From: Arthrobacter sp. Y81
GTDB lineage: Bacteria > Actinomycetota > Actinomycetes > Actinomycetales > Micrococcaceae
DNA: 64,000 nucleotides
NCBI RefSeq assembly: GCF_002929335.1
Contig: NZ_PJIL01000019.1
Coordinates: forward strand, 1-64,000
Direction: 5' to 3'
The notes under the pieces: generated by a model
What the model saw: only the letters and a program-made list of their open reading frames with translations
The model's database searches: none
What the model was told of the DNA's origin: nothing
Made by a program: the position numbers and the translations under genes
Shown here: positions 18,992 through 27,246 of the stretch, piece after piece
Layout of the letters: every line of letters starts with the position of its first letter
How positions within the stretch are numbered: the stretch's first letter is position 1

Positions 18992-20128
18992 ATGCCCTCC
19001 ATCTCAGTCCAAAACATCTCCAAGCGCTTCGGCCAAGTCACGGCCCTTGACGACGTAAATCTGGACATCCACGACGGCGAAAGCCTGGCTATCCTGGGCC
19101 CGTCCGGCTCCGGCAAGTCCTCACTCCTGCGCATCATCGCAGGACTGGAGGACCCCGACACCGGCCGTGTCCTGCTGGATGGCAAGGACCAGAACGGCGT
19201 CCCTGCCCACCGGCGCGACATTTCCATCGTCTTCCAGAACTTCGCGCTCTATCCCCACCTGTCGTCCTTGGGCAACATCACGCTGGGGCTGCGCCATGGC
19301 CTTGGCCTGTCCAAGAAGGACGCCGAAGAGCGGGCCCGTGAGACCGCGGTACGCATGCGCGTCGAAGATCTTCTGGACCGGCGGCCAAAGGCGATGTCCG
19401 GTGGCCAGCGTCAGCGCATAGCCTTGGCCCGGGCACTGGCCAGACACGCCGGCGTCGTCCTCCTGGACGAGCCCATGTCCGGCTTGGACGCCCAGCTGCA
19501 CATCTCGCTGCGGGCGGAAATCCACCAGCTCATCAGCCAGGAAGGAGCTACGGGGGTCACCGTGACCCACGACCAGCAGGACGCCATGTCCATAGCCGAC
19601 CGGATCGCCGTTATGAACCGCGGGCGCATCATCCAGCTGGGAACTCCGGACGAACTCTACGACGAGCCGGCTTCGGCGTTCGTGGCCGGGTTCATCGGGG
19701 CACCCCCGATGAACCTGCTGGCAGCCATCCCTCACCGGCCGGGTCAGCTGGCCTCAGCGTTCGGACGCATCCAGCTCCCGGAAGGAGGCCCTGCCGGGAC
19801 GGAATCCGGGCTGGGTTCCGACGCGAAGGTGGGCATCCGGCCAGAGGATGTCGTGTTGGGCACTCCGAGCCGGGCCGACGCCTGGGCATCGGAAGGGACG
19901 GCGATCCTGGTGGAGCCCAACGGTCCGCTACGGACCGTCCACGTTGATCTGGGAGGTGAAGTCGTGCTGCTCTCGTGCCGCCCGGACGAGCGCCCGGATC
20001 TCCACTCCAGGGTGAGCTTGTGGGCCCTCCCCGAGAAGATCCACTGGTTCAGCGGCCCCGAGGGCCTGCGGGCCGGAACGGCTGCCGGGCTGGGCCTCAC
20101 GGCGGCGGCAATGGCGGGTGCCGTATGA
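18992..20128 (+). CDS. carbohydrate ABC transporter ATPase (MalK/UgpC type)
   Basis: A 378-residue ATPase with Walker A GPSGSGKSS, Q-loop IVFQNFALYPHL, signature MSGGQRQRIALARAL, Walker B VVLLDEPMSGLD and H-loop VTHDQQDAM. After about residue 240 a TOBE/OB-type domain follows (KVGIRPEDV). It starts two bases after the binding-protein stop, and its own stop overlaps the HAD gene start. MalK-type C-terminal domains often bind regulators. Confidence 0.92.
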   Translation: MPSISVQNISKRFGQVTALDDVNLDIHDGESLAILGPSGSGKSSLLRIIAGLEDPDTGRVLLDGKDQNGVPAHRRDISIVFQNFALYPHLSSLGNITLGLRHGLGLSKKDAEERARETAVRMRVEDLLDRRPKAMSGGQRQRIALARALARHAGVVLLDEPMSGLDAQLHISLRAEIHQLISQEGATGVTVTHDQQDAMSIADRIAVMNRGRIIQLGTPDELYDEPASAFVAGFIGAPPMNLLAAIPHRPGQLASAFGRIQLPEGGPAGTESGLGSDAKVGIRPEDVVLGTPSRADAWASEGTAILVEPNGPLRTVHVDLGGEVVLLSCRPDERPDLHSRVSLWALPEKIHWFSGPEGLRAGTAAGLGLTAAAMAGAV

Positions 20129-20748
20129 AATTCCTGTTCGACTGGAACGGCACCATAGCCGACGACGCCGCGCGAGCATGCTTCGCCACCAACACGGCCC
20201 TGGACGCTGTCGGGGCGCCGCTCATCGATCCCCTTGAGTTCGACCGCAAGTTCATCCTCCCGATGGACGAGATGTTTCTCCGACTCGGTGTTTCCGGGGA
20301 CGACCTTGGAACGGCGGCATCCCACTGGAACAGGGCCATGGCCTCACGGAACGCACCGATCCGCGGCGGCGCGGCCAGATTCCTCCGGGCCCTGCACGAC
20401 GCCGGCGAGTACTGCGCGGTCATCTCCGCGGCCGGAGAGCAATACCTGCGCGAAGAACTGGAGTACTTCGGCCTCGCTGACTGCTTCGACGAGGTCCTCA
20501 CCGGGGCCTCGGACAAGGTCGGGGCGCTGGAGGGCCTGCGGCAGGACGGCCAGGCCCTGTACTTTGGCGACACGGAATACGACATCGCCAGCGCCGTCGC
20601 CTCGGGGTGCATCGCAGTCGGGGTCCTCAGCGGCTACTGTCCCGAAGACCGGCTGCGAAGCGCCGGCGCACAGCACATCATCATGGACTACGACGGAATG
20701 GACGGCGCGACTGCCCGCAGGCTCTTCGGCAGCTACGCCACGCCGTAG
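20125..20748 (+). CDS. HAD-superfamily phosphatase
   Basis: A 207-residue HAD hydrolase. Motif I is FLFDWNGTIADD, where W replaces the usual x of DxDGT, giving nucleophile D6 and N8 in place of the second Asp. Motif II is VISAAGE, the motif III Lys lies in SDKVGALE, and motif IV is YFGDTEYDI. The N in place of the general acid/base Asp (D-W-N-G-T) occurs in some phosphonatase-like and HAD_2 proteins and may alter activity. It is translationally coupled to the ATPase, so it probably dephosphorylates a sugar phosphate released inside the cell. Confidence 0.8.
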   Translation: MKFLFDWNGTIADDAARACFATNTALDAVGAPLIDPLEFDRKFILPMDEMFLRLGVSGDDLGTAASHWNRAMASRNAPIRGGAARFLRALHDAGEYCAVISAAGEQYLREELEYFGLADCFDEVLTGASDKVGALEGLRQDGQALYFGDTEYDIASAVASGCIAVGVLSGYCPEDRLRSAGAQHIIMDYDGMDGATARRLFGSYATP

Positions 20749-20763
20749 CGTCCGAAAAAGCGT

Positions 20764-20787
20764 CCCGGCTCCGTTTCAGGAGCCGGG
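20764..20787. terminator. bidirectional hairpin between convergent genes
   Basis: CCCGGCTCC and GGAGCCGGG form a perfect nine-pair stem with a six-base loop. It lies just after the HAD gene and ends five bases before the stop of the convergent AraC gene. There is no strong T-run. Confidence 0.75.
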
Positions 20788-20792
20788 GATGT

Positions 20793-21764
20793 CTAGTTCG
20801 GATGCATCCTGTCCTCGGGAAGGCCCGAGCCGTGTGCGGAGCGCCGGTAGCCTGTAGGGCTGACACCGTAGACCCTGGAGAAGGCGGTGCTGAACGTGAA
20901 GGCATTGCTGTAGCCGACCTCGCCGGCAATGACCGCGGTGGTAGCGGCACTGGATGCCAATCTGTCTGCAGCCAGGGCCAGCCGCCAAGTAGTCAGGTAG
21001 GACATTGGCGGCTGCCCAACAGCGGTGTGGAACCGGGCGGCCATGGTAGCCCGGGACACATGCGCCCGCCTTGCCAGCTCTGCGACAGTCCACGGCGCGG
21101 CCGGCTCCTCGTGCAGGAGAGCCAGGGCATGGGCAACTATGGGGTCTCGGGTTCCTGCTGCCCAGCTGGGGAGCGCATCCTCCGCACGGTCTACCCTGAC
21201 GCGCACCAGATGCAGCAGCAACAAGTCCAGGACCCGATCCAGGGCGCTCGCCTGCCCCAACCCGGGGTGGGTGAGCTCGCGCTCGAGCAGTTTCAGCAGG
21301 ACCGGGTCGGTCTCCTCGCTGTCGAAGACGGCCAGTGCAGGCAGGGCGGAGGTAACCAGCTGGCCGGCCGCCGCCGCTGTCTGGTAGGTGCCGATCAACA
21401 GGACGGTGGCCCCATCGGGGCTATTACCCCAGGTCCGCACACCATGGGACATCGTGAGCTCCAAGTGTTCCCCATCTGGGGTCCGGCACGACTGCCCGGC
21501 GTCGATCACCACTGTCGGGGCCCGGCCCGGCGTGTCCGTGACACAGTAAGGGGCAGGACCGCGGACAGTGGCCGCTTGTCCTGGACTCAGGGACCGCGGG
21601 GCGCTTCCCTCTGCGGTGATCCAGGCTTTTCCGCTGACCGCTACGATCACAGTCAGCGCTGCTCCGTCCTGAACGTCAATGGAGAAGGGCGGGTCCATCA
21701 CTACGCGCAGTGTGAACGCGGACTGCGCCCGGGGTCCGGTGAGGAACTGTGACAAGGGATCCAT
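20793..21764 (-). CDS. AraC-family regulator with cupin-type sensor
   Basis: A 323-residue protein. The N-terminal about 180 residues form a cupin-like ligand domain (cupin_6/AraC_binding style, with DVQDGAALTVIVAVSGKAW and LSPGQAATVRGPAPY). The C-terminal domain has two helix-turn-helix units (TVAELARRAHVSRATMAARF and IAGEVGYSNAFTFSTAFSRVYGVSPTGYRR). It is transcribed away from the two small membrane-protein genes at 21.9-22.8 kb, which are natural target candidates. Such regulators often respond to organic solvents or oxidants, but the ligand is not determined here. Confidence 0.88.
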   Translation of the reverse strand: MDPLSQFLTGPRAQSAFTLRVVMDPPFSIDVQDGAALTVIVAVSGKAWITAEGSAPRSLSPGQAATVRGPAPYCVTDTPGRAPTVVIDAGQSCRTPDGEHLELTMSHGVRTWGNSPDGATVLLIGTYQTAAAAGQLVTSALPALAVFDSEETDPVLLKLLERELTHPGLGQASALDRVLDLLLLHLVRVRVDRAEDALPSWAAGTRDPIVAHALALLHEEPAAPWTVAELARRAHVSRATMAARFHTAVGQPPMSYLTTWRLALAADRLASSAATTAVIAGEVGYSNAFTFSTAFSRVYGVSPTGYRRSAHGSGLPEDRMHPN

Positions 21765-21893
21765 GCTTCACAGAATAGACGGTGGCAGATGTCTGGTGGA
21801 CTTTGAAGCATTCATCGTCCAACCATGTCGAGGCAGGCTAGGAGTTATGACGAATTCCGTACTCGCTCCTGTCCTTGTCCCCGGCGGCCTTCA

Positions 21894-22355
21894 ATGAACG
21901 GGTGGCTGCCCGTGATCGCGGGTACCGGCTCCGCAGTGGCGGGCGGCTTCTACCTCGCCTTTTCCACTGTGGTCATGCCTGCCCTTCGAGGGCGGCCGGC
22001 GGCGGAGGCCATCGCGACCATGGTCTCTATCAACGAGAAGGCGGTGAGGCCTCCATTCATGATCCTGTTCTTCGGCACCGCGGCGGCCTGCGGCGCCTTC
22101 GCCGTCGTCTCGGCCACCGATCCGCTGGCCCAGTCACCGATACGGGTCGCCGGAGCGGCAGCCTATCTGGCGGGGTGGGCGTCCACCATGCTGGTGAACG
22201 TCCCGCTGAACAACCGTCTGTCCAGGAATGGCGGTGGCCGGCCGGATCGGCAGTGGCACAGCTTCGAGCAATCCTGGATTCCAGCCAACCACGTCCGCGC
22301 CGCCCTCTCGATCGCCGGCGCGGTGGGACTGTTGATCCCCATTCCCCATCCCTGA
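21894..22355 (+). CDS. DUF1772 (anthrone oxygenase-like) membrane protein
   Basis: A 153-residue protein with four hydrophobic helices and the pattern AGGFYLAFSTVVMPALR near the start, NEKAVRPPFM, and VNVPLNNRLSRNG. These are typical of the DUF1772/anthrone-oxygenase-like family. Bacterial members are usually under stress-type regulators and their reaction is unproven. The ATG at 21894 lies in a short leader after the divergent AraC gene. Confidence 0.75.
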   Translation: MNGWLPVIAGTGSAVAGGFYLAFSTVVMPALRGRPAAEAIATMVSINEKAVRPPFMILFFGTAAACGAFAVVSATDPLAQSPIRVAGAAAYLAGWASTMLVNVPLNNRLSRNGGGRPDRQWHSFEQSWIPANHVRAALSIAGAVGLLIPIPHP

Positions 22356-22434
22356 CACTGAGTGTTCACCTTGTGCTGGTACAGCTATTTCGCATAAAAG
22401 GGTTCTCTTGGCGGGACAGGAAGATGGGGGTTTT

Positions 22435-22821
22435 ATGATGCTTGACCAATTCGCCGCGGTGGCCGCCTGCGCGGTTCTGGCCGGTCTGGCCGTTTTTCAG
22501 GGCGCGCTGATCGGCGGCGCGTCACTTGGGAGGTTTGCCTGGGGCGGACAGCACGATGTGCTGCCGGCCGGACTGAGGGTCGGCAGTGCTGTGTCCATAG
22601 TCCTCTACGCCCTGTTCGGGTACGCGGCGGTGGCCAAAGCCGGCTTGGTCCCTCCGTTGGTGAGCGAGAGTGTCACGTCAGTATCCATGTGGGTGCTGAC
22701 AGCCTATTTCGTCCTCGGTGTGATCATGAACGGGATCTCCCGCAGCAAACCGGAGCGCCTCATCATGGCGCCCACCGCTCTGGTTCTCGCGGCCCTTTTC
22801 CTGATCCTTGCGGTCGGCTGA
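22435..22821 (+). CDS. small four-helix membrane protein
   Basis: A 128-residue protein with four predicted helices. It has no recognised motif beyond the general look of DUF1304/DoxX-sized proteins. It starts 80 bases after the DUF1772 gene and is probably in the same unit. The first of two adjacent ATG codons (22435) is chosen; either works. Confidence 0.6.
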   Translation: MMLDQFAAVAACAVLAGLAVFQGALIGGASLGRFAWGGQHDVLPAGLRVGSAVSIVLYALFGYAAVAKAGLVPPLVSESVTSVSMWVLTAYFVLGVIMNGISRSKPERLIMAPTALVLAALFLILAVG

Positions 22822-22929
22822 TTCCCGGCCTGTGTCTGTGTGGACCGGCTTTTCGAAGTGCCTTCTCCGGCTCTCGATCCGTGCTGTAAACTGCCGTCGA
22901 CGCTTAGGCGAAGCCGGAAGGAGACCCGG

Positions 22930-23865
22930 ATGGCTCAGGCAGGCATGCCGTGGACGCCCGGGGACCAGTGGTGGGTCAGGGACAACCTCCGCCACGCCAT
23001 TGACCGTCTCGTGGAGCTGGGCTACACCGTGCGGGGCGGGCAGGGCGAAGACCCTGAACTCATCGATCCCGGCGGCTCGGCGGTGGAGACCTGGCGCGAG
23101 GACTACCCGTACGAGGCGCGGATGTCGCGGGAGGAATACGAGCTCGAGAAATACCGCCTGCAGGTCGAACTGCTGAAGTTCCAGTACTGGGGCCAGGACC
23201 ACGGTCTCAAGAACGTGATCGTTTTCGAGGGGCGCGACGCTGCTGGCAAAGGCGGGACGATCAAGCGTTTCACCGAACACCTGGATCCCCGCTCGGCCCG
23301 GACCGTGGCACTGAGCAAGCCATCGGACCGGGAACAGGGCCAGTGGTACTTCCAGCGCTACATCCAGCACCTGCCCACCGCGGGTGAAATCGTGATGTTC
23401 GACCGTTCCTGGTACAACCGGGGGAACGTGGAGCGGGTCATGGGCTTTTGCAGCGACGAGGAGTATCGCACCTTTATGGAGCAGGCGCCGGTTTTTGAGA
23501 AGATGCTGGTGGACTCCGGAATCCACCTGAACAAGTTCTGGTTCTCGGTGACCCGCCACGAGCAGCGCACCCGCTTTGCAATCCGCCAGATCGATCCGGT
23601 GCGGCGCTGGAAGCTTTCGCCCGTGGACCTGGCCTCCCTGGACCGGTGGGAGGCCTACACGGAAGCCAAGGAAGAGACGTTCCTGCGCACCGATACTGAC
23701 CACGCGCCGTGGATCACCATCAAGTCCAACGACAAAAAACGCGGACGCATCAACGCCATCCGTTTCTTCCTCAACCAATTCGACTATGACGATAAGAACA
23801 CCTCGGTCGTTCATGACGCTGATCCGCTCATCGTGCGCCGCGGCCGCGAAGCCGTCGGAGACTGA
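22930..23865 (+). CDS. ppk2: polyphosphate kinase 2 (PPK2)
   Basis: A 311-residue kinase with Walker A FEGRDAAGKGGTIKRF (near residue 100), lid-region TEHLDPRSARTVAL, Walker B VMFDRSWYNRGNVERVMGF (near 158) and the C-terminal KSNDKKRGRINAIR. PPK2 enzymes transfer phosphate between polyphosphate and nucleotides in the cytosol, usually using polyP to charge NDP. This copy is intact, unlike the two paralogues at 36.0 and 50.3 kb, and has a different N-terminal extension (MPWTPGDQWWVRDNL). GGAGA precedes the ATG. Confidence 0.92.
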   Translation: MAQAGMPWTPGDQWWVRDNLRHAIDRLVELGYTVRGGQGEDPELIDPGGSAVETWREDYPYEARMSREEYELEKYRLQVELLKFQYWGQDHGLKNVIVFEGRDAAGKGGTIKRFTEHLDPRSARTVALSKPSDREQGQWYFQRYIQHLPTAGEIVMFDRSWYNRGNVERVMGFCSDEEYRTFMEQAPVFEKMLVDSGIHLNKFWFSVTRHEQRTRFAIRQIDPVRRWKLSPVDLASLDRWEAYTEAKEETFLRTDTDHAPWITIKSNDKKRGRINAIRFFLNQFDYDDKNTSVVHDADPLIVRRGREAVGD

Positions 23866-23917
23866 ACCCGATCCGACCAGGTGGAGTTGAACCCTTCCGG
23901 CGTAGGCTTCTGGGGCG

Positions 23918-24136
23918 TCAGAGTTCCGCGGATTCGGCGGCGAACTCGCGTTTGAGTCTGTTCTTGGCTCCGTGTTCGACGAGAGTCGGGATGTAGGTCC
24001 GTATCCTGCTGGCGTCCAGTGACTCGTATTCCTCCGCGACGACCCGGACTACGAGGGAGCGGGGCGCGTCGGGGTAGCGTGCAGCGAGCCGGTCAGTGAC
24101 TTTGGCGATGGTGTCGTGCTTTTCCGTGTCGTCCAT
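23918..24136 (-). CDS. three-helix bundle dimerization-domain protein
   Basis: A 72-residue helical protein (MDDTEKHDTIAKVTDRLAAR, RSLVVRVVAEEYESLDASRIRTYIPTLVEHGAKNRL). It matches small actinobacterial proteins annotated as three-helix bundle dimerization domains, which often accompany stress genes. An ATG at 24172 would add 12 residues; 24136 is preferred on family length. Confidence 0.6.
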   Translation of the reverse strand: MDDTEKHDTIAKVTDRLAARYPDAPRSLVVRVVAEEYESLDASRIRTYIPTLVEHGAKNRLKREFAAESAEL

Positions 24137-24286
24137 CAAAACAGTTTGATGCCCGGAACCGGAGGCGTCCATCAGCTTCCTTAGGGTTTTCGCGGCTCCG
24201 TGCGCGGGGCACGAAGAAATCATGCGGCGGAAACTTTCGGGCAACCTTGGACGTGCACTCTGTGAGAGCGGAACGCTTCGGAAGGG

Positions 24287-24550
24287 ATGCGACTCATGAC
24301 CATGGGTGAAGAGACTGTTGTTGGTACGTGCCATGAACTCGCTGCCGGGGATTTCATCGTCGCCCGGTACAAGGGTGCCCTCGTTCACCGAGGACGGGTG
24401 ACCGAGCGGGTCCCCGAGCACGGCCTGTTCTGGATCCTGGACGAGTTGGCCGGCGGCCGGCGTTTGCTGGACATGGCCGATCTGGAGATCGGCCGTGTAC
24501 GCAGTGACGTCACCGCACAGGATCCGGGAGCGGAACCGGCCGCCGCCTGA
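24287..24550 (+). CDS. hypothetical protein, paralogue of the 26.9-kb gene
   Basis: An 87-residue protein with the core GDFIVARYKGALVHRGRVTE followed by GLFWILDELAGGRRLLDM. The same pattern (LVHRGxV, LFWI, G-RRLLD) recurs at 26894-27184, defining a small local family, perhaps a beta-barrel domain. Starts at 24287, 24296 and 24302 are all possible. Confidence 0.55.
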   Translation: MRLMTMGEETVVGTCHELAAGDFIVARYKGALVHRGRVTERVPEHGLFWILDELAGGRRLLDMADLEIGRVRSDVTAQDPGAEPAAA

Positions 24551-24641
24551 GTCAAACCACCACGGTGACCCGTTGTGTCAGCCAGGGCGCTGACGGAATC
24601 GACTGCGGGGATGCGCCGGACCTCCGGCGCAGGCGGTGCCC

Positions 24642-25272
24642 CTAGACCAGAACCGCCGGGATGTCCCCGACGCCATCAAGGATGTGGTGGTGCGGGTGCT
24701 GTTGGAGGGCGGTCCGGTCAAGCTTCCCCGTGAGCACGCCCACGGCTGTGACGCCGGCGCGCGTGGCGGCCAGCAGGTCATTTGAGGTGTCCCCGGCGGC
24801 CAGCACTTCCCGGACGTCCTGGATTCCGGTGATTTCCATCGCGCGGTGGATCATGTACGGCGCGGGCCTCCCGGCGGCAACGTCATCGGCGCAGACCACC
24901 GCGTCAAGCACGATGCCGCCTGGCGCGCCGCCGGTGGTGCCGGAACCGCCGCCCGTGCTGCCGCCGTCGTGCGCTATGGTCCATCCCAGCCCCGCCAGTA
25001 GCGGCTCCGCGACATCGCGGGAGAACCCGGTGGTGAGCGCGACCTTGACCCCGCGGCCCTGCAGTTCGCGGATGGCGTCTTCGACCCCGGGCAATGGCTT
25101 GGGCGGGTTGGCCGCGTAGGAATCAGCCAGCAGCTTTTTGAACCGGGCGAAGGCGTTCCGGACAGTTTTCGCCGACGCGGTTCCGCCGCCGGCTTCGATC
25201 AGGGCGGTAATGGCTTCGACCTTGTCTGCGCCCATCCACGCCTGGACGCCTTCGGCGGTGGTGCCGGCGCCG
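24642..25272 (-). pseudogene. phosphonatase-like HAD hydrolase, N-terminally truncated
   Basis: The minus frame gives ETGAGTTAEGVQAWMGADK, VKVALTTGFSRDVAEPLLAGLGW, then ADDVAAGRPAPYMIHRAME and AAGDTSNDLLAATRAG. This matches phosphonatase-like HAD proteins related to PhnX. The N-terminal segment with the nucleophile DxAGT is missing; the frame runs instead into antisense phnE sequence. It sits head to head with the phnE fragment, both lacking their 5' ends. Confidence 0.75.
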
Positions 25273-25274
25273 GT

Positions 25275-25906
25275 TTCCCGCCGGACCTGGACTGGGAACA
25301 GACCGTCCAACCCGGGCTCGAAGCCACCCTGGTCACGCTGTGGATCGGGCTGCTGGGAACCACGCTCTCGGTGCCCTTCGCCCTGTTGCTGGCCGTGCTG
25401 GCCGCCAACACCACCACCCCGCACCGGCTGGTCTACTAGGCGGCACGCTCCGTGCTGTCCTTCTTCCGGGCGGTTCCGGACATCGTCTTCGCGCTGATCT
25501 TCGTCACGGCCGTAGGCCTGGGCCCCTTTGCCGGCGTGCTGGCTCTGATCTGCCACAACACGGGCGTCATGGGGAAGCTGTGGGCGGAGTCCATGGAGGA
25601 GATCGACGCCGGCCCGCAGGAAGCGCTTCGCACCGCCGGAGCCAGCCGGATCCAGCAGGTCGCCAACGCGACGCTGCCCATGGTTGTTCCCCAGTTCGTG
25701 GGCCTGCTGCTGTACCGGTTCGATGTCAACGCAGGTCATCCCTGGTGCTGGGGCTCGTGGGCGCGGGCGGCATCGGCCTCCTCATCAATCAGGCCATCAA
25801 ATCCTTCCGCTTCGATGCCATGCTCACCCACATTGTCATCGTGCTGGCGCTGATCATCGTGGTGGACCAGTTCTCCGCCTGGATCCGGCGCCGGCTGGCC
25901 GCGTGA
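25275..25906 (+). pseudogene. phnE: phosphonate ABC transporter permease PhnE, truncated and broken
   Basis: The reconstructed protein reads EQTVQPGLEATLVTLWIGLLGTT..., then FFRAVPDIVFALIFVTAVGLGPFAGV, then GLVGAGGIGLLINQAIKSF, and ends FSAWIRRRLAA. This is the PhnE permease with its EAA loop (EALRTAGASRIQQVANATLP). There are three lesions: no N-terminus or start codon, an in-frame TAG at 25437-25439 where CAG is expected, and a one-base loss near 25728. Phosphonate uptake from this locus is therefore lost. Confidence 0.8.
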
Positions 25907-25939
25907 AATCCGGTGCCCAGGCTGAGCTGACCGTGTGGT

Positions 25940-26368
25940 TCATGAGCTCCGGTCGATGAGCTCGGCGCGTTTCGTGACGGCGCCGACGTAGTCATTCAGG
26001 GTCTGGGCGGTGTCCGGGCCGGTGTTTCCGAGGAACTTCACCAGTGGCCCGCTGACTTCTTCCTTGACCGTGAGGTGGGTGAGTCCGGCCTGTGGCGACA
26101 GCGTGAAGGTGCGGGTCCGTCTCAGCAGGCCGAGCGGCAGGCCACTGGTCCAGGTCATTACTTCGCCCGGCATTTGCTGGACGCGGATCCGGGTCCGGAG
26201 CACGCCACCGTCGGAGGCTTTTATCCGGACCGTTCCACCGTTGCGCAGTTCTCCGTCGATGGCGGTGATCCCGGATTCCCAGACGGTGAGGTTCCCGGCG
26301 TCGGTGATGACTTCCCACACCGTCGAGGCCCGTGCATTGATCAGCGCTTCCGACTCAAAATAATCCAC
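25940..26368 (-). CDS. SRPBCC (START/Bet v 1-like) family protein
   Basis: A 142-residue polyketide-cyclase-type SRPBCC protein: INARASTVWEVITDAGNLTVWESGI, then MPGEVMTWTSGLPLGLLRRTRTFTL. Paralogues lie at 29308 (frameshifted), 35107 (intact) and 51390 (remnant). These proteins bind hydrophobic ligands in a central cavity; the ligand is unknown. The GTG at 26368 matches paralogue length; an ATG at 26437 would add 23 residues. Confidence 0.75.
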   Translation of the reverse strand: MDYFESEALINARASTVWEVITDAGNLTVWESGITAIDGELRNGGTVRIKASDGGVLRTRIRVQQMPGEVMTWTSGLPLGLLRRTRTFTLSPQAGLTHLTVKEEVSGPLVKFLGNTGPDTAQTLNDYVGAVTKRAELIDRSS

Positions 26369-26430
26369 CAGCCCAGAGTAGACAGTGAGGTTTTCGGTTG
26401 CCGCCAATGCCGGCCGGATGGTGTCAGGCT

Positions 26431-26667
26431 TCACCAAGAATTCGTTTCGCTACGGCCTTGGCTCTCGTGAGGGGATTCGATGGTGACTGCCATGGAGGGG
26501 ATCCCGATGAGCGTCAGTGGCTGTTCGGGGGCGTCGTCCAGTTCCAGCGTGACCAGATCTTCCTGCAGGTGCGAGGACAGGACCCTGAAGCGGAAGCGCT
26601 GCAATGTGAGGGTATCGCCGGCGCGTACCGCTTCGAGCCGGGTTTCGTTGTTGTTGCTGGTTTTCAT
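26431..26667 (-). CDS. small hypothetical protein
   Basis: A 78-residue protein beginning MKTSNNNETRLEAVRAGDTLTLQRFRFRVLSSHLQED. The alternating strands look like a small beta-barrel. I do not recognise the family. It is upstream of, and same-strand with, the SRPBCC gene, and could share its promoter. Confidence 0.5.
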   Translation of the reverse strand: MKTSNNNETRLEAVRAGDTLTLQRFRFRVLSSHLQEDLVTLELDDAPEQPLTLIGIPSMAVTIESPHESQGRSETNSW

Positions 26668-26893
26668 CTGCTGTGGCCTGTTTCTCCGGCCCGTTCCGGT
26701 GTGTTTTCCGGGACGGGAATGACTGGAGCCGCCAACGCCTGCTTCATCACACGGCAAGGTTCAGTTCATGATGCGGGGGCAGCGAAGTCAAGGAGGCGCG
26801 CCGCCCTAGCATTCCTTTGTGGGAATGCCTGCCGACATCAGATGGTCATCCCCTCGAAAGAAAGGGTCAACGTGTGTCGGGCATTGTTGAGCG

Positions 26894-27184
26894 GTGACGG
26901 ATTGCCTTGAACGGACGAATGCATTGGTTGAGACGGGCGAGGCCCCTCAAATCGGTTCCTGCGTTGTGCCGGCTGTGGGCCAGGAGATTGAAGCCTGGTC
27001 TGGCGGTCAACTTGTTCACCGGGGCAGCGTGGCGGACACCCCGCAGTCGGGAAATCTGTTTTGGATCAGGGATCCCCGCACTGGAGACAGGCGGTTGCTT
27101 GATACGGAGATATTCAGCATCAGGGCCGTTTCGGGACATTCGGAAGTAGCGACCGTTCAGGCGCTGGTGCTTGGCCCGGCCTGA
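26894..27184 (+). CDS. hypothetical protein, paralogue of the 24.3-kb gene
   Basis: A 96-residue protein with VGQEIEAWSGGQLVHRGSVADTPQSGNLFWI and TGDRRLLDTEIF. It shares the LVHRG-V...LFWI...RRLLD pattern of the gene at 24287. The GTG start has no good ribosome site, and a downstream start is possible. Function unknown. Confidence 0.55.
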   Translation: MTDCLERTNALVETGEAPQIGSCVVPAVGQEIEAWSGGQLVHRGSVADTPQSGNLFWIRDPRTGDRRLLDTEIFSIRAVSGHSEVATVQALVLGPA

Positions 27185-27246
27185 AGCTTCGTCTGGCAGG
27201 ACGTGCAGGGATCTCCTGAGCCGGCCTGGCCTCCGCGGGTCCCTCG

